Assembly: GCF_900218035.1 (NCBI RefSeq)
Contig: NZ_OBMR01000003.1
Span: forward strand, 124,001 to 188,000
Source of the DNA: Pseudobutyrivibrio ruminis DSM 9787
Lineage (GTDB): Bacteria; Bacillota; Clostridia; Lachnospirales; Lachnospiraceae
Reading direction: 5' to 3'
Length of the DNA: 64,000 nucleotides
Each line of letters starts with the position of its first letter. Position 1 is the first letter of the stretch. Shown here piece after piece: positions 42,081 through 49,900 of the stretch. A model generated the notes under the pieces. That model was not told the origin of the DNA, ran no database searches, and saw nothing but the letters and a program-made list of their open reading frames with translations. Position numbers and translations under genes: made by a program.

Positions 42081-42696
42081 TCCTTATCTTTATGAGGACG
42101 TTCCTGTACTAAAAAATATTCTTGGTATAAAATCTCAAGAATTGCTGGATGAAGCTGAGGCTGATTATGTTGTATATCGATTAAAAGATGTAGCAATTAA
42201 TCCATTGCCGGGAGATTATCACACGGAACATTTTCTTAAGATGCATCAGGTTATCTTTCAAGATATATTTGATTGGGCGGGTTCGCCTCGAACTATTTCG
42301 ATTTATAAAGAGGAAGATGTTTTAGGTGGACAATCTGTAGAGTATTCTGATCCGTTTGATATTGTTTCTGATATTCATCATGTATTGAAAGACATGAGAG
42401 AAAAAGAATGGGATGCATTTAATCATGAAGAATTAGCAAATCAATTCTGCGATTCTTTAGCGGCATTGTGGAAAATTCATCCATTTAGAGAAGGAAATAC
42501 TCGAACTACAATAACTTTTTGCTGTCAATTTATTGAAGCACAAGGAATAATGATTAATCGAAAGCTTTTTGAAGAAAATGCTGGCTATGTTAGAACTGCT
42601 CTTGTTGCATACAATGCATTCTTTTCTGATGGAAGTGATTTTAGCAAAAAAGAGTATTTATATAAAATTGTTTATGATGCTCTTTCTGAGCAATAA
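42073..42696 (+). CDS. fic: Fic-domain AMP-transferase toxin
   Basis: 207 aa. Catalytic loop HPFREGNTR at H136-R144, a match to HxFxxGNxxR, with the preceding beta-hairpin (RTISIYKEEDVLGGQSV) that holds the target. Fic toxins attach AMP or other nucleotides to proteins such as gyrase. The class I arrangement (separate VbhA-like antitoxin upstream, overlapping by 8 bases) is clear. Confidence 0.92.
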   Translation: MRDPYLYEDVPVLKNILGIKSQELLDEAEADYVVYRLKDVAINPLPGDYHTEHFLKMHQVIFQDIFDWAGSPRTISIYKEEDVLGGQSVEYSDPFDIVSDIHHVLKDMREKEWDAFNHEELANQFCDSLAALWKIHPFREGNTRTTITFCCQFIEAQGIMINRKLFEENAGYVRTALVAYNAFFSDGSDFSKKEYLYKIVYDALSEQ

Positions 42697-42736
42697 TGTG
42701 AACGTTGCAAAAAGTGTCGTAGGATAGCACACCACT

Positions 42737-42751
42737 ACAGGCAGCTATCGC
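42737..42751. repeat. Second copy of the att-like 15-base sequence
   Basis: ACAGGCAGCTATCGC, identical to the sequence at the end of the recombinase gene (37133-37147). It lies in a non-coding gap followed by a gene fragment, as expected of an old attachment site, but a chance match is possible. Confidence 0.35.
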
Positions 42752-42835
42752 CGAGTCACGTCAGTAAGCGAGACCAGTTGTTTTTTTGGAACTTTTGAAA
42801 TCTCGAAGTATGAGATAATCAGGTTGATGTAAGAG

Positions 42836-42987
42836 AATTACTTTTTGTAGAGTTTACAGAAGCCGGTGATGAGCAGAGATTAACTGCTAAGTATAGTTCT
42901 TTCCTTAAATTACTCAAAAAACTATCTGATCGAGAAGTAGAAGATGTATATTGGGTAATAAAGCGTAAGGTTGAAGGACTACTTTAA
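42836..42987 (+). pseudogene. Gene remnant (C-terminal fragment)
   Basis: An open frame without a start codon reads DVRELLFVEFTEAGDEQRLT... to ...VIKRKVEGLL and stops at 42987. It looks like a genuine C-terminal coding end whose 5' part is lost. Original function not recognised. It may be debris of a former element together with the att-like repeat. Confidence 0.5.
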
Positions 42988-43004
42988 AATAGAATAAGGC
43001 TCGG

Positions 43005-43047
43005 AATGCCCGCATTGCAGATTACACCTGCTTTGCGGGTATTTTTT
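43005..43047 (+). terminator. Intrinsic terminator
   Basis: AATGCCCGCATTGCAG pairs with CTGCTTTGCGGGTATT (two mismatches) and is followed by TTTTTT. It ends only 4 bases before the next promoter. Confidence 0.75.
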
Positions 43048-43050
43048 ATA

Positions 43051-43109
43051 TTGACATATACGGAGACCGTATATATAATAAAAACAGAAAGATATACGGA
43101 GACCGTACA
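43051..43109 (+). promoter_or_regulatory. Consensus promoter with an operator exactly filling the spacer
   Basis: TTGACA (43051-43056), 17-bp spacer, TATAAT (43074-43079). The spacer is the palindrome TATACGGAGACCGTATA. A second, nearly identical site lies at 43093-43109, just before the ribosome site of an HTH gene. Strong candidate for tight autorepression. Confidence 0.88.
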
Positions 43110-43122
43110 TAGGAGGTGCGTT

Positions 43123-43407
43123 ATGGCAGATTTAGATTTGAAACTTGATGGTATCGCAAATGGATTATTAGTTGAACAAACTGATAAGAAAAAAGCCGAT
43201 GCTGAGCAGAAAAAAAGAATGTATGCAAGCGCCTTTGCTTATATCAGAAGCCAGACGGGAATGAATAAGAAGGAGTTTGCTGAATACCTTGGAATTCCTT
43301 ATAGAACTTTACAGGACTGGGAGCTTGGAAATACCCAGGCTCCGGAATATGTGCTCCGATTAATTGCTTATAAAGTACAGATGGAGAAGGAAAGGGGGAA
43401 CCTATGA
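43123..43407 (+). CDS. HTH regulator (XRE-like)
   Basis: 94 aa from ATG 43123 (TAGGAGGTGCGTT). The N-terminal 30 residues are charged; residues 38-90 form an HTH (RSQTGMNKKEFAEYLGIPYRTLQDWELGNTQAP) of the kind found in antitoxins and ICE regulators. Two palindromic operators overlap its promoter. Its stop overlaps the next start (ATGA). Confidence 0.85.
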   Translation: MADLDLKLDGIANGLLVEQTDKKKADAEQKKRMYASAFAYIRSQTGMNKKEFAEYLGIPYRTLQDWELGNTQAPEYVLRLIAYKVQMEKERGNL

Positions 43408-43721
43408 TGACAGTATTATATGGTATTGGAACAGTTGTAAGATTTATTCTTAGAGTAGTATTATTGCCGGTACAGGCAGTACTTACACTTGTGATGCTTG
43501 CGATGGCATTTATAGGTAGCCTTGCATGCACTTTATTTGAAATCCTTGGAACGCTAGGCGTAATCTGTGGCTTGTATGAATTTATTAGCAGCACAGGTTC
43601 TGCTACCTCTGGATGGCAGTTTTTGATAGGCGGCATTCTTCTAGTTATTATCCCTCAAGCTTTGATAATTTGGGGAGAAGCGGGATTACTGAATTTAAAG
43701 GATCTTTTGGCAAGAATATAG
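43404..43721 (+). CDS. CD1845-like small membrane protein
   Basis: 105 aa, AAGGGGG ribosome site, overlapping the HTH gene by 4 bases. Two to three hydrophobic helices; the N-terminal pattern VRFILRVVLLPVQAVLTLVML resembles that of the ICE protein at 12389-12673. Since that family normally sits beside ICE relaxases, this pair may be left over from another element. Confidence 0.65.
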   Translation: MMTVLYGIGTVVRFILRVVLLPVQAVLTLVMLAMAFIGSLACTLFEILGTLGVICGLYEFISSTGSATSGWQFLIGGILLVIIPQALIIWGEAGLLNLKDLLARI

Positions 43722-43741
43722 ATTAATATTAATTTACTAAA

Positions 43742-43770
43742 AGGAGAGCAGTAAAAGCTCTTCTTTTTTT
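43742..43770 (+). terminator. Intrinsic terminator
   Basis: AGGAGAGC (43742-43749) pairs with GCTCTTCT (43757-43764; one G-U), followed by TTTTTT. Confidence 0.8.
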
Positions 43771-43779
43771 GTTCCTGCA

Positions 43780-43833
43780 TTGACAGTATAATTTAATGGG
43801 AGTAAGATAACAGTGTTACGTAACAGTGTTATC
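43780..43833 (+). promoter_or_regulatory. TetR promoter and operator
   Basis: TTGACA (43780-43785), 17-bp spacer, TAAGAT (43803-43808). A dyad with GATAACA / TGTTATC ends and GTTACGTAAC in its centre covers 43806-43833, overlapping the -10 box and start point; it suits autorepression by the TetR protein encoded next. Confidence 0.75.
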
Positions 43834-43860
43834 AAAAAAAGAAAAACGATGGTGTGACAT

Positions 43861-44481
43861 ATGAAAACAGATAATGGAACCAAAGAAAAACTTTTAAATA
43901 GCGCAAAAGAAGAATTCATGGAAAAGGGTTTCCAGAATGCTTCGCTTCGAAAAATATGCAGCAAAGCTGGAGTAACTACTGGCGCAGTTTATTGTTTCTT
44001 TGGAGATAAAGAAGGATTGCTTACCGGTTTAGTAGAGAATGTGTATCAAAACGTTATGCATACGATTAGCAATCATATGAAGGAAATGTCATCTGAGGGC
44101 TTTGCTGCTCATATGCATGAGATTGGAGACCATGATTCTTTTGTTGAAGAGTTGGTTCACACGTTATATCAGGACTATGATGCAGTGGTACTTCTGATGT
44201 CAAAATCTGCCGGATCAAAATTTGAAAATGTGGTAGAGGATCTAATATCTCAAGTAGAATCACGACTTGGTGATTTGGCGGAAACATATGCTAAATCAGT
44301 TCAAGGGAAGAGTGTAAATTACTATATGGTTCATTGGCTATCACACTTGTCAGTAATGTCGTTTGTTCATGCTTTGACACATTTCGAAGATGAGAGTGAA
44401 GCTCTAAAATATATGAAACCTGCAATGGAACATCTAATTGTGGGCTGGAGGAATTTTATACTAGAAGATGTAGAAGTGTAG
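43861..44481 (+). CDS. TetR/AcrR-family repressor
   Basis: 206 aa. TetR HTH at 8-55 (LLNSAKEEFMEKGFQNASLRKICSKAGVTTGAVYCFFGDKEGLL), followed by a helical ligand domain. Ligand unknown. The operator-like dyad over its promoter suggests autoregulation. The ribosome site is weak (ATGGTGTGACAT). Confidence 0.9.
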   Translation: MKTDNGTKEKLLNSAKEEFMEKGFQNASLRKICSKAGVTTGAVYCFFGDKEGLLTGLVENVYQNVMHTISNHMKEMSSEGFAAHMHEIGDHDSFVEELVHTLYQDYDAVVLLMSKSAGSKFENVVEDLISQVESRLGDLAETYAKSVQGKSVNYYMVHWLSHLSVMSFVHALTHFEDESEALKYMKPAMEHLIVGWRNFILEDVEV

Positions 44482-44545
44482 GTTTGGGTTGGACAATTAT
44501 ATTCGAATTAACTGGCATCCGTTTGTTTGAGAGGGTGAAGACATC

Positions 44546-45244
44546 ATGGAAAGATACTTGAAGGAAACGCGAATGATAAATTATTCAGATGAGAGTATTC
44601 AAAATCTGATCAAAAATAGAGGATGGAAAGAATTAGATACGTATGAATGCTTAAAGTCTATCTACGATTATGTAAGGGATGAAATACTTTTTGGATACAA
44701 TGTTGACGACAATATCCCAGCATCAAAAGTTCTTAGCGATGGTTATGGTCAATGCAACACAAAAGGAACGTTGTTTATGGCGTTGCTTCGTGCCTGTGGT
44801 ATTCCTTGTCGAGTTCATGGATTTACTATCAATAAAGAATTGCAAAAAGGAGCAATGACAGGATTTGTTTATAAAAATGCGCCACAAAATGTTTTTCATA
44901 GTTGGGTAGAAGTGTACTTTGAAGATCAGTGGTATGAGTTGGAAGCATTTATACTTGATAAGTCTTATGTAAATAATCTTCAGAAAAGGTTTGCAGATTG
45001 TACAGGCGCATTCTGCGGATATGGTGTAGCAGTTAAGGATTTTCATAATCCTGTTTTAGATTTCAATAAGAATAATACTTACATTCAAAGTGAAGGAATT
45101 AATCAAGATTTTGGCGTATATGATTGCCCCGACAATCTGCTTGTAGAGCATCATCAGGAGATGTCACCACTTAAGGCATTTGGGTACAAGCACATTGGAA
45201 GGCATTTAATGAATCATAATGTTAAAAGGATAAGGAACAAATAG
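44546..45244 (+). CDS. Transglutaminase-like protein
   Basis: 232 aa, GAGGGTG ribosome site. Transglutaminase/cysteine-protease core: Cys in GYGQCNTKGTLFMALLRACGIPCRV (about residue 70), His in FHSWVEVYFEDQWYELEA, and an acid in the following strand. No signal peptide, so it probably acts in the cytoplasm. Substrate unknown; next to a methyltransferase gene. Confidence 0.88.
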   Translation: MERYLKETRMINYSDESIQNLIKNRGWKELDTYECLKSIYDYVRDEILFGYNVDDNIPASKVLSDGYGQCNTKGTLFMALLRACGIPCRVHGFTINKELQKGAMTGFVYKNAPQNVFHSWVEVYFEDQWYELEAFILDKSYVNNLQKRFADCTGAFCGYGVAVKDFHNPVLDFNKNNTYIQSEGINQDFGVYDCPDNLLVEHHQEMSPLKAFGYKHIGRHLMNHNVKRIRNK

Positions 45245-45276
45245 AAAATAATAATACATATGTGAAAGGCTTTGTT

Positions 45277-45927
45277 ATGAGGACAGCGGAAGAATACAAA
45301 AATATGACAATTAAAGAATTTACCAAAGCTGCAGATGTATATGAGTCTGATCAGGCTGGTATATATGAAATATGTAAGGATGATTATCCATATATCGCAG
45401 CTGAATTAGATAAAGAAGAATATCACGATTTGTTAGACTGCGGATGTGGTACAGGTCCAATGATTTCTCTTTTACATGAAATGGACTCAAAAAAACATTA
45501 TACTGGATTGGATATTACTCCAAGAATGATAGAGGTAGCTAAGGCAAAGAATCTTAGCGGTGTAGATTGGGTAGTTGGGGACTGTGAAGATTTACCATTC
45601 GAGGAAAACTCCTTTGATGTAATCATTTGTTCCAATAGCTTTCATCATTATCCTAATCCACAGAATTTTTTCTATAGCGTTAAACGTGTGTTGAGACCAA
45701 ATGGAAGATTGATTTTGCAGGATTATACAGCGCCAAGTATTGTGCTATGGTTTATGAATCATACAGAAATGCCAATTTCTAATCTTTTCGGTCATGGAGA
45801 TGTTAAAGCATATTCATTAAATGAGATAAAGGCTTTTTGTGAAAAAGCGGGGTTATCGATTGATAATCTGGAGGCATGTAAAAAGTTTAGAATGCATTTG
45901 GTGGCGAGAAAAAAATGTAATAGTTAA
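45277..45927 (+). CDS. Class I SAM-dependent methyltransferase
   Basis: 216 aa from ATG 45277 (GAAAGG upstream; GTG 45262 also possible). AdoMet-binding motif LLDCGCGTGPMISLL, then LDITPRMIEVAKAK, DLPFEENSFDVIICSNSFHHY and RVLRPNGRLILQDY, the standard order of UbiE/type 11 enzymes. Substrate unknown. Confidence 0.9.
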   Translation: MRTAEEYKNMTIKEFTKAADVYESDQAGIYEICKDDYPYIAAELDKEEYHDLLDCGCGTGPMISLLHEMDSKKHYTGLDITPRMIEVAKAKNLSGVDWVVGDCEDLPFEENSFDVIICSNSFHHYPNPQNFFYSVKRVLRPNGRLILQDYTAPSIVLWFMNHTEMPISNLFGHGDVKAYSLNEIKAFCEKAGLSIDNLEACKKFRMHLVARKKCNS

Positions 45928-45948
45928 AAAATGTGGGTATGACCGACA

Positions 45949-46113
45949 CGGATACAGTTTTTTCCTGAAAGAATACAAATATAACTGTATGATTGATAAA
46001 AATATTGCAACAGGACTGCTTAAATATTAGGAATATAGATTCGGTATTCCGTGACGACTAAGGATTCTGTATAATATAAGGCAGTGAAATCAACAAATCG
46101 CGATTTATGGGGG
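45949..46113 (+). repeat. 165-bp duplicated promoter region, copy B
   Basis: Counterpart of 37833-37997. Dyad GATACAGTT (45951-45959) / AACTGTAT (45983-45990), TATAAT box at 46070-46075. It again ends at the ribosome site of a membrane-protein gene, although the two proteins are unrelated. Confidence 0.8.
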
Positions 46114-46119
46114 AGTACT

Positions 46120-47031
46120 ATGATTTTTGTTATTGAAAGCTTAGTCTTATGTGGATTGTTTACTTTGATGGTTTATATCATGTCTAGAAATCCGATTAAG
46201 ACATTGTACAACTATCCGCCGAAGATTCAGGAGCGTGTAATGTCATTAGATGACTATAAGGATCAGCTTCCTACTCAGAAGAATAAGGTGGTAGCAAAGG
46301 TAGGAGCGTCACTATTATTTTTGGCGATTCTGGCTATTATCCTGAGATTTATCAATGGATATACAACATTTTTGCAGACATTTGGATATGGATTTTTACT
46401 TTGGACTATCGTAAATGCGTATGATGCAATCGTGCTGGATATCATCTGGTTCTGTCATGATCCACATTTTGTGTTCAAAGGCACTGAGGACATGGTGGAC
46501 GAGTATCACGACTATTGGTTTCATATCAAAGGTTTTTTCATAGGCGAAGGGCTGGCGATAGTGGTGTGTGCCCTGGCAGGGTTAGTTGTATCGCTGATGC
46601 CGTATAGCAGCATTGAACAGCCTCCAAATGCGCCTGACACTGTAGAAGTGCAGGAGGCTATAGTTAAAGAAGATTCAGAGGAAGAGGTAGGGATGATATT
46701 ACAAATTGATGGAAAAGAAATACCAGTGACCTGGGAAGATAATGCATCTGTGGATGCTTTATGTGAACTTGCAGCCGATGGCCTGGAAATCCAGATGTCT
46801 ATGTACGGTGGATTTGAGCAGGTGGGCTCCATCGGCCAGAGCATTGCCAGAGATGATAAGCAGACCACCACAAGTGCAGGTGATATTGTGCTCTATTCAG
46901 GCAATCAGATTGTTGTATTCTATGGCTCTAATTCATGGGCATACACCAGGCTTGGTAAAATCAATCTGTCTGAAGATGAGCTGACAGAGTTATTAAGTAA
47001 TGCTGATGTGACATTGAAATTAGCTCAATAG
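46120..47031 (+). CDS. Membrane protein fused to a cyclophilin-like domain
   Basis: 303 aa from ATG 46120 (GGGGGAG upstream). Residues 1-170 hold four membrane helices with an acidic/His loop (WFCHDPHFVFKGTEDM). After a Glu-rich linker (about 180-200), residues 202-303 form a cyclophilin-like fold (MILQIDGKEIPVTWEDNAS, SAGDIVLYSGNQIVVFYG, RLGKI). The combination is unusual. Controlled by copy B of the duplicated promoter. Confidence 0.82.
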   Translation: MIFVIESLVLCGLFTLMVYIMSRNPIKTLYNYPPKIQERVMSLDDYKDQLPTQKNKVVAKVGASLLFLAILAIILRFINGYTTFLQTFGYGFLLWTIVNAYDAIVLDIIWFCHDPHFVFKGTEDMVDEYHDYWFHIKGFFIGEGLAIVVCALAGLVVSLMPYSSIEQPPNAPDTVEVQEAIVKEDSEEEVGMILQIDGKEIPVTWEDNASVDALCELAADGLEIQMSMYGGFEQVGSIGQSIARDDKQTTTSAGDIVLYSGNQIVVFYGSNSWAYTRLGKINLSEDELTELLSNADVTLKLAQ

Positions 47032-47084
47032 GAAGAAATAGATTGAGTTGTTCAGATGATGAATTATATATGAAGAGAGAAAAA

Positions 47085-48086
47085 ATGAAAAAAATAGCTA
47101 GAATTACTGGGAAGATTTTATTACTACTATTAATAGTGTTAGTTGTTCTTATTGGTGGAATTTTTATCTATAACAAGATTATGCTTGCATCTGAAGAGGC
47201 GCTAATAGAGAAACCTATTGGGCAATATGTCGAGGTGGATGGTCATAAGATGAATATATACACCGAAGGCGAAGGAAAACATACACTTCTTTTCCTTTCA
47301 GGTTCTGGAACAGCTGCACCGGTTCTTGATTTTAAAAGTTTGTATTCTCTTTTGAGTAGCGATTATAAAATAGTTGTTATTGAAAAATTTGGATATGGGT
47401 TTAGTGATGTGGTCGATAGTGAGAGATCCTTTGAAACTATTCTTAGACAAGATAGGGAAGCACTCACCAAGGCAGGAATAGAAGGCCCGTATATTCTTTG
47501 TCCACATTCTATGTCAGGAATTGAGGCAATAATGTGGGCTCAAAATTACCCAGATGAAGTGGAAGCTATTGTTGGTCTTGATATGGCACTTCCGAGATCC
47601 TACGATAATTGGGACTGGGACAGCACAATTAAAAAGGAAAGGCTTGGAGCTTTTGCTCGTGAACTAGGGATAGTTAGGTTATTTTATTCTGATAGTCAGC
47701 TTCCAGAAAAACTTACAGACAAAGAAAAGAAGATTTATAGGGCGCTTGCTGCAAGTAAAGCAGTAAATACTTGTATCATAAATGAGGGTTTGGCAATTTC
47801 GGATGCAGTAACAGAAATTGATAGAAAGCCCAAGCCTGATATACCAATGCTCATGTTTGTATCAGATGGACATGAAACAGGTGTTGAAAATTGGATAGAT
47901 ATTCAAAGTGATTATATTTCAGATCTTACAAATGCAGAAGTCATAGAACTGGATTGTGGTCATTATGTACATAATTTTAGGCAAGATATAATAGCTGAGA
48001 AACTTGTAGAATTTATTGAATCGCAGCTTGTATTGGAGAACATAGATGGAACTGAAGAGAATAGATTGCAAACTAACAGTCTGTAA
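47085..48086 (+). CDS. Membrane-anchored alpha/beta hydrolase
   Basis: 333 aa from ATG 47085. An N-terminal signal-anchor helix (about 8-33), then an alpha/beta hydrolase with nucleophile elbow HSMSG, oxyanion LFLSGSGT, an acid near VSDGHETG and His in LDCGHYVHNF. Exported but tethered. Substrate unknown. Overlaps the next gene by 41 bases. Confidence 0.85.
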   Translation: MKKIARITGKILLLLLIVLVVLIGGIFIYNKIMLASEEALIEKPIGQYVEVDGHKMNIYTEGEGKHTLLFLSGSGTAAPVLDFKSLYSLLSSDYKIVVIEKFGYGFSDVVDSERSFETILRQDREALTKAGIEGPYILCPHSMSGIEAIMWAQNYPDEVEAIVGLDMALPRSYDNWDWDSTIKKERLGAFARELGIVRLFYSDSQLPEKLTDKEKKIYRALAASKAVNTCIINEGLAISDAVTEIDRKPKPDIPMLMFVSDGHETGVENWIDIQSDYISDLTNAEVIELDCGHYVHNFRQDIIAEKLVEFIESQLVLENIDGTEENRLQTNSL

Positions 48087-48411
48087 GGTAACTGAGGTAT
48101 CAAGTATCAATTTAGAGTCGGATTTTTATTTTATTGGTAAGACAGACGAAGAGGTATCGTTAGTTTGTAAAACGGAAGATACTCCTATAAATACGGTGGA
48201 ACGAGATGATGGATGGCGAGGTTTTCGCATTCAAGGAGTTCTTGATTTTTCATTAATTGGAATTTTGTCAAAACTTTCAGGTATTCTTGCAGAGCACAAA
48301 ATTGGAATCTTTGCAGTATCGACATATAACACAGATTATATTCTTGTAAAAGAAGAAAATTTTGAGCGTGCATTGAACGTATTGGCTGCTGAAGGATATA
48401 CAGTGGTATAA
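48046..48411 (+). CDS. ACT-domain protein
   Basis: 121 aa, overlapping the hydrolase gene by 41 bases in another frame. Two ACT-like halves; the second has the clear pattern FSLIGILSKLSGILAEHKIGIFAVSTYNTDYILV. ACT domains bind amino acids and small effectors. Similar stand-alone proteins are often called amino-acid-binding regulators. Confidence 0.85.
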   Translation: MELKRIDCKLTVCKVTEVSSINLESDFYFIGKTDEEVSLVCKTEDTPINTVERDDGWRGFRIQGVLDFSLIGILSKLSGILAEHKIGIFAVSTYNTDYILVKEENFERALNVLAAEGYTVV

Positions 48412-48474
48412 CTTCAAAATTGTAGGGAAAAAATGATGTCAAAGTGACTTAGAAAAAATTAATCATTAGGGAAT

Positions 48475-48500
48475 AGGAGGCACTTCGGTGCCTCCTGTTT
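48475..48500 (+). terminator. Intrinsic terminator with UUCG loop
   Basis: AGGAGGCAC, TTCG, GTGCCTCCT: perfect 9-bp stem (48475-48496) followed by GTTT. Confidence 0.8.
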
Positions 48501-48604
48501 AATTAAAAATGAGGTCGCAATTATTTATGCAAAGGTGTATCTGACGAAGCCAGATTATTGTGGGAGTTTTCTCTGTTTGTCCCGTAATAAGTAATTGCCA
48601 CTGA

Positions 48605-48622
48605 ACTACAAGTTCAATGACA
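48605..48622. repeat. 18-bp direct repeat, left copy
   Basis: ACTACAAGTTCAATGACA, identical to 50267-50284. The two copies frame a 1.6-kb module (zinc ribbon, phosphoesterase, higBA). The left copy is also part of a small dyad TGAAC/GTTCA. Confidence 0.55.
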
Positions 48623-48701
48623 AGAGAGAGAGGATGGTTAATAATAGAACATAAAAGATTCCCTTTTGCGGTAATAATTTGGGATTGACTGGAAAGGAAA
48701 A

Positions 48702-48896
48702 ATGATGGTAATAATTAAAAATTGTATTAAATGCCTTAAATGTGGAGATATCATTGAATCTGTATCAAGACATGATTTTAAATCATGTTCTTGCGGTGCA
48801 GTATGTGTTGATGGAGGGAAAGATTATTTGCGACGTTGCGGTTATCTAGAGGACTACGAAGATTTGAGTGTAGTGGAGGAAGATAATTCAAAGTAG
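48702..48896 (+). CDS. DUF7695-like zinc-ribbon protein
   Basis: 64 aa, GGAAAGGAAA ribosome site. Pattern CIKCLKCGDIIESVSRHDF..CSCGAVCVDGG with two CxxC/CxC knuckles. Small zinc-ribbon proteins of this type are widespread in Firmicutes; role unknown. Confidence 0.75.
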   Translation: MMVIIKNCIKCLKCGDIIESVSRHDFKSCSCGAVCVDGGKDYLRRCGYLEDYEDLSVVEEDNSK

Positions 48897-48944
48897 AGTT
48901 TATAAGCGTAAAACGATAGAATAAAAGTTAGATATAAAAGGATT

Positions 48945-49526
48945 ATGATGAAATATTATATTAGTGATTTACATTTGTTTCATAATGCGGCTATTAGATT
49001 TGATAATCGACCATTTGACAATATTTCAACCATGCATGAATACATACATACAAATTGGAATAATAGAATAACAAATGGAGATACCGTTTATATTCTAGGG
49101 GATGTGAGTTTACGTGGACAGAAGGATAATCTGATAGCTTATGTCTCAACTTTGAAAGGGCAAAAGGTTCTTGTTAAAGGAAATCATGATGATGTATCAG
49201 ATTATAGATATCAGCAATTGTTTTCGGAAATATGTGATTACAAAGAAGTGCATGATTCATTTGATGGGAAGAATTATGACCTGGTGTTAAGCCATTATCC
49301 AATATATAGTTGGAAAAATATGGGGCGGGGATGGATACATTTGTATGGCCATACTCATAATAGCATTGAGGATGATATGTATCTGAAGGCACTTAGTGAT
49401 ATGAAGATTAACTGTGGTCATTTACATGATAACAATCCAGTGGCAGTCAATGTAGGTTGTATGAAGCCTTGGATGGGATATGAACCTAGGACGTTAAGGG
49501 AAATTCTTGAGGGGATAAATAATTGA
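48945..49526 (+). CDS. Metallophosphoesterase
   Basis: 193 aa. All calcineurin-type motifs are present: SDLHLFH (D8, H10), YILGDVS, VKGNHDD, LSHYPI and YGHTH. Small enzymes of this group act on nucleotides or phosphoesters; the substrate is unknown. ATG 48948 is an equal alternative start. Confidence 0.92.
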   Translation: MMKYYISDLHLFHNAAIRFDNRPFDNISTMHEYIHTNWNNRITNGDTVYILGDVSLRGQKDNLIAYVSTLKGQKVLVKGNHDDVSDYRYQQLFSEICDYKEVHDSFDGKNYDLVLSHYPIYSWKNMGRGWIHLYGHTHNSIEDDMYLKALSDMKINCGHLHDNNPVAVNVGCMKPWMGYEPRTLREILEGINN

Positions 49527-49568
49527 CTGCGCCTTGGTTCCTAGGGATTATAAATAAAGTAAAAGGAG

Positions 49569-49597
49569 TTGACACCTGTTACGTTACGGGATACAAT
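49569..49597 (+). promoter_or_regulatory. Promoter of higBA
   Basis: TTGACA (49569-49574), 17-bp spacer with GTTACGTTACGG, TACAAT (49592-49597). The expected transcription start is at or very near the higB ATG (49604), so the toxin mRNA may be leaderless. Confidence 0.8.
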
Positions 49598-49603
49598 ATA
49601 CAT

Positions 49604-49882
49604 ATGATAAAATCTTTTTCACATAAAGGTTTGAAGGATTTCTTTGAAACCGGATCTAAGAAAGGTATACAGGCAGATCATGCACCTAAATTGTCAAGAA
49701 TGCTTGATAGGTTGGATGCAAGCACTAATCCACAGGATATGGATTTACCTGGGTATCGTTTGCATCCACTCAAAGGGGATAAAAAAGATATGTGGGCAGT
49801 TACAGTAAATGGCAACTGGCGTATGACCTTTTATTTTGAAGGACTAGATGCATATCTTGTTGATTATACGGATTATCATTAA
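49604..49882 (+). CDS. higB: HigB toxin (RelE-like mRNA interferase)
   Basis: 92 aa. Starts MIKSFSHKGLKDFFETGSKKG and holds the family block LPGYRLHPLKGDKKDMWAVTVNGNWRMTF. HigB cuts mRNA on the ribosome. There is no Shine-Dalgarno sequence, and the promoter -10 box ends 6 bases before the ATG. Antitoxin gene follows 18 bases later. Confidence 0.93.
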   Translation: MIKSFSHKGLKDFFETGSKKGIQADHAPKLSRMLDRLDASTNPQDMDLPGYRLHPLKGDKKDMWAVTVNGNWRMTFYFEGLDAYLVDYTDYH

Positions 49883-49900
49883 TTGATAGGAGGTAGAATA

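Noticed and set aside
48541-48600. Gene fragment before the left 18-bp repeat
   Set aside because: Short frames exist (for example KVYLTKPDYCGSF), but they are too short and unlike any family to call.
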